This document shows positions 63,982 to 64,000 of a stretch of 64,000 bases of DNA, one piece after another; position 1 is the stretch's first letter, and each line of letters begins with the position of its first letter. Both the position numbers and the translations under genes were made by a program. This DNA comes from Streptacidiphilus sp. P02-A3a (GTDB lineage Bacteria > Actinomycetota > Actinomycetes > Streptomycetales > Streptomycetaceae), in contig NZ_CP048289.1 of assembly GCF_014084105.1 (NCBI RefSeq), positions 7,449,922-7,513,921 on the forward strand, written 5' to 3'. A model generated the notes under the pieces. The model worked only from the letters and a program-made list of their open reading frames with translations. It did no database searches and was not told where the DNA came from.

Positions 63982-64000
63982 GGGGTGAGCGTCAGATGTT

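Larger units (their letters stand above)
55656..64000. mobile_element. Left part of an integrated element (prophage/ICE-like), right end outside the window
   Basis: It begins where the amidase is interrupted. Contents differ from the core: mostly short hypothetical genes, many ATGA overlaps, Xre-DUF5753/DUF397 regulators, repeated palindromes and hairpins, and a less GC-rich non-coding end. No integrase, replication, transfer or capsid gene is visible in this part, so the element class is open. Confidence 0.7.
62914..64000. other. About 1.1 kb non-coding, repeat-rich region
   Basis: No convincing gene; open frames here have poor composition. The region is richer in A/T than the rest and holds several dyads, a partial segmental duplication and tandem ACTTACTT runs, listed separately. 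It could be a regulatory, replication or transfer origin of the element. A TCA at 63991 just right of the final hairpin may be the stop of a further leftward gene. Confidence 0.6.

Noticed and set aside
55656..64000. Integrase, relaxase, FtsK-like or phage structural genes
   Set aside because: Searched by eye among the translated frames; none matches, so the element type was not named.

Overview
The window is very GC-rich actinobacterial DNA with GTG/ATG starts, GTGA/ATGA stop-start overlaps and strong G/C at third codon positions. It carries whiI, the coproporphyrin-type heme pair hemY-hemQ, hemE next to a DUF3000 gene, a rok7B7-xylFGH locus, dxs and acnA. This set and order fit a chromosomal core segment of a Streptomyces-type organism (Streptomyces, Kitasatospora or Streptacidiphilus). 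As far as I remember the S. coelicolor map, murC-msrB, hemE-DUF3000-whiI-rnd-fadAB, dxs-xylHGF-rok7B7, acnA and argF follow a similar order there. No rRNA, tRNA or intact CRISPR-cas locus was seen.

Bases 1-24300 hold murC (running off the left edge), msrB, a GNAT acetyltransferase, two GT39-like membrane glycosyltransferases, a Ser/Thr kinase with an extracellular PQQ-type propeller, an alpha/beta hydrolase and heme genes (hemQ, hemY, hemE). They also hold a DUF4349 lipoprotein, DUF3000, the sporulation regulator whiI, rnd, the beta-oxidation pair fadA-fadB, a SAM methyltransferase, a DsbA-fold protein without its CXXC motif, and dxs. Bases 24500-31700 form a sugar-uptake region: the Rok7B7-type repressor upstream of xylF-xylG-xylH, with a perfect inverted repeat in the xylF promoter, then a GH1 beta-glucosidase divergent from a TetR regulator.

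Bases 31800-46550 hold acnA with two conspicuous upstream repeat elements, argF, a baeRF-type protein, a DJ-1/AraC regulator with a cysteine hydrolase, dapD, small Streptomyces-type hypothetical genes, MazG-like and ATPase genes, an RlmA-like methyltransferase, a Fic-like/RHH toxin-antitoxin-type pair and an RlmD-like methyltransferase. Bases 46500-55000 look like a potassium/osmotic region: an APC permease, two TrkA-type RCK proteins in tandem, DUF3159, an OB-fold protein and kdpE-kdpD. No kdpFABC is visible.

At about base 55655 an amidase gene breaks off after about 130 codons. Everything to its right (to 64000 at least) looks like an integrated mobile element: small hypothetical genes, a chain of five leftward genes joined by ATGA overlaps, an Xre-DUF5753/DUF397 regulator pair, many palindromic sites, and about 1.1 kb of structured, less GC-rich non-coding DNA. 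The other end and the integrase are not in the window. The most interesting cargo is a leftward cassette in which a small DUF397-like protein is followed by a strong hairpin, a JmjC-type Fe(II)/2-oxoglutarate oxygenase and an unknown protein. This layout resembles a precursor/substrate plus tailoring-enzyme system.
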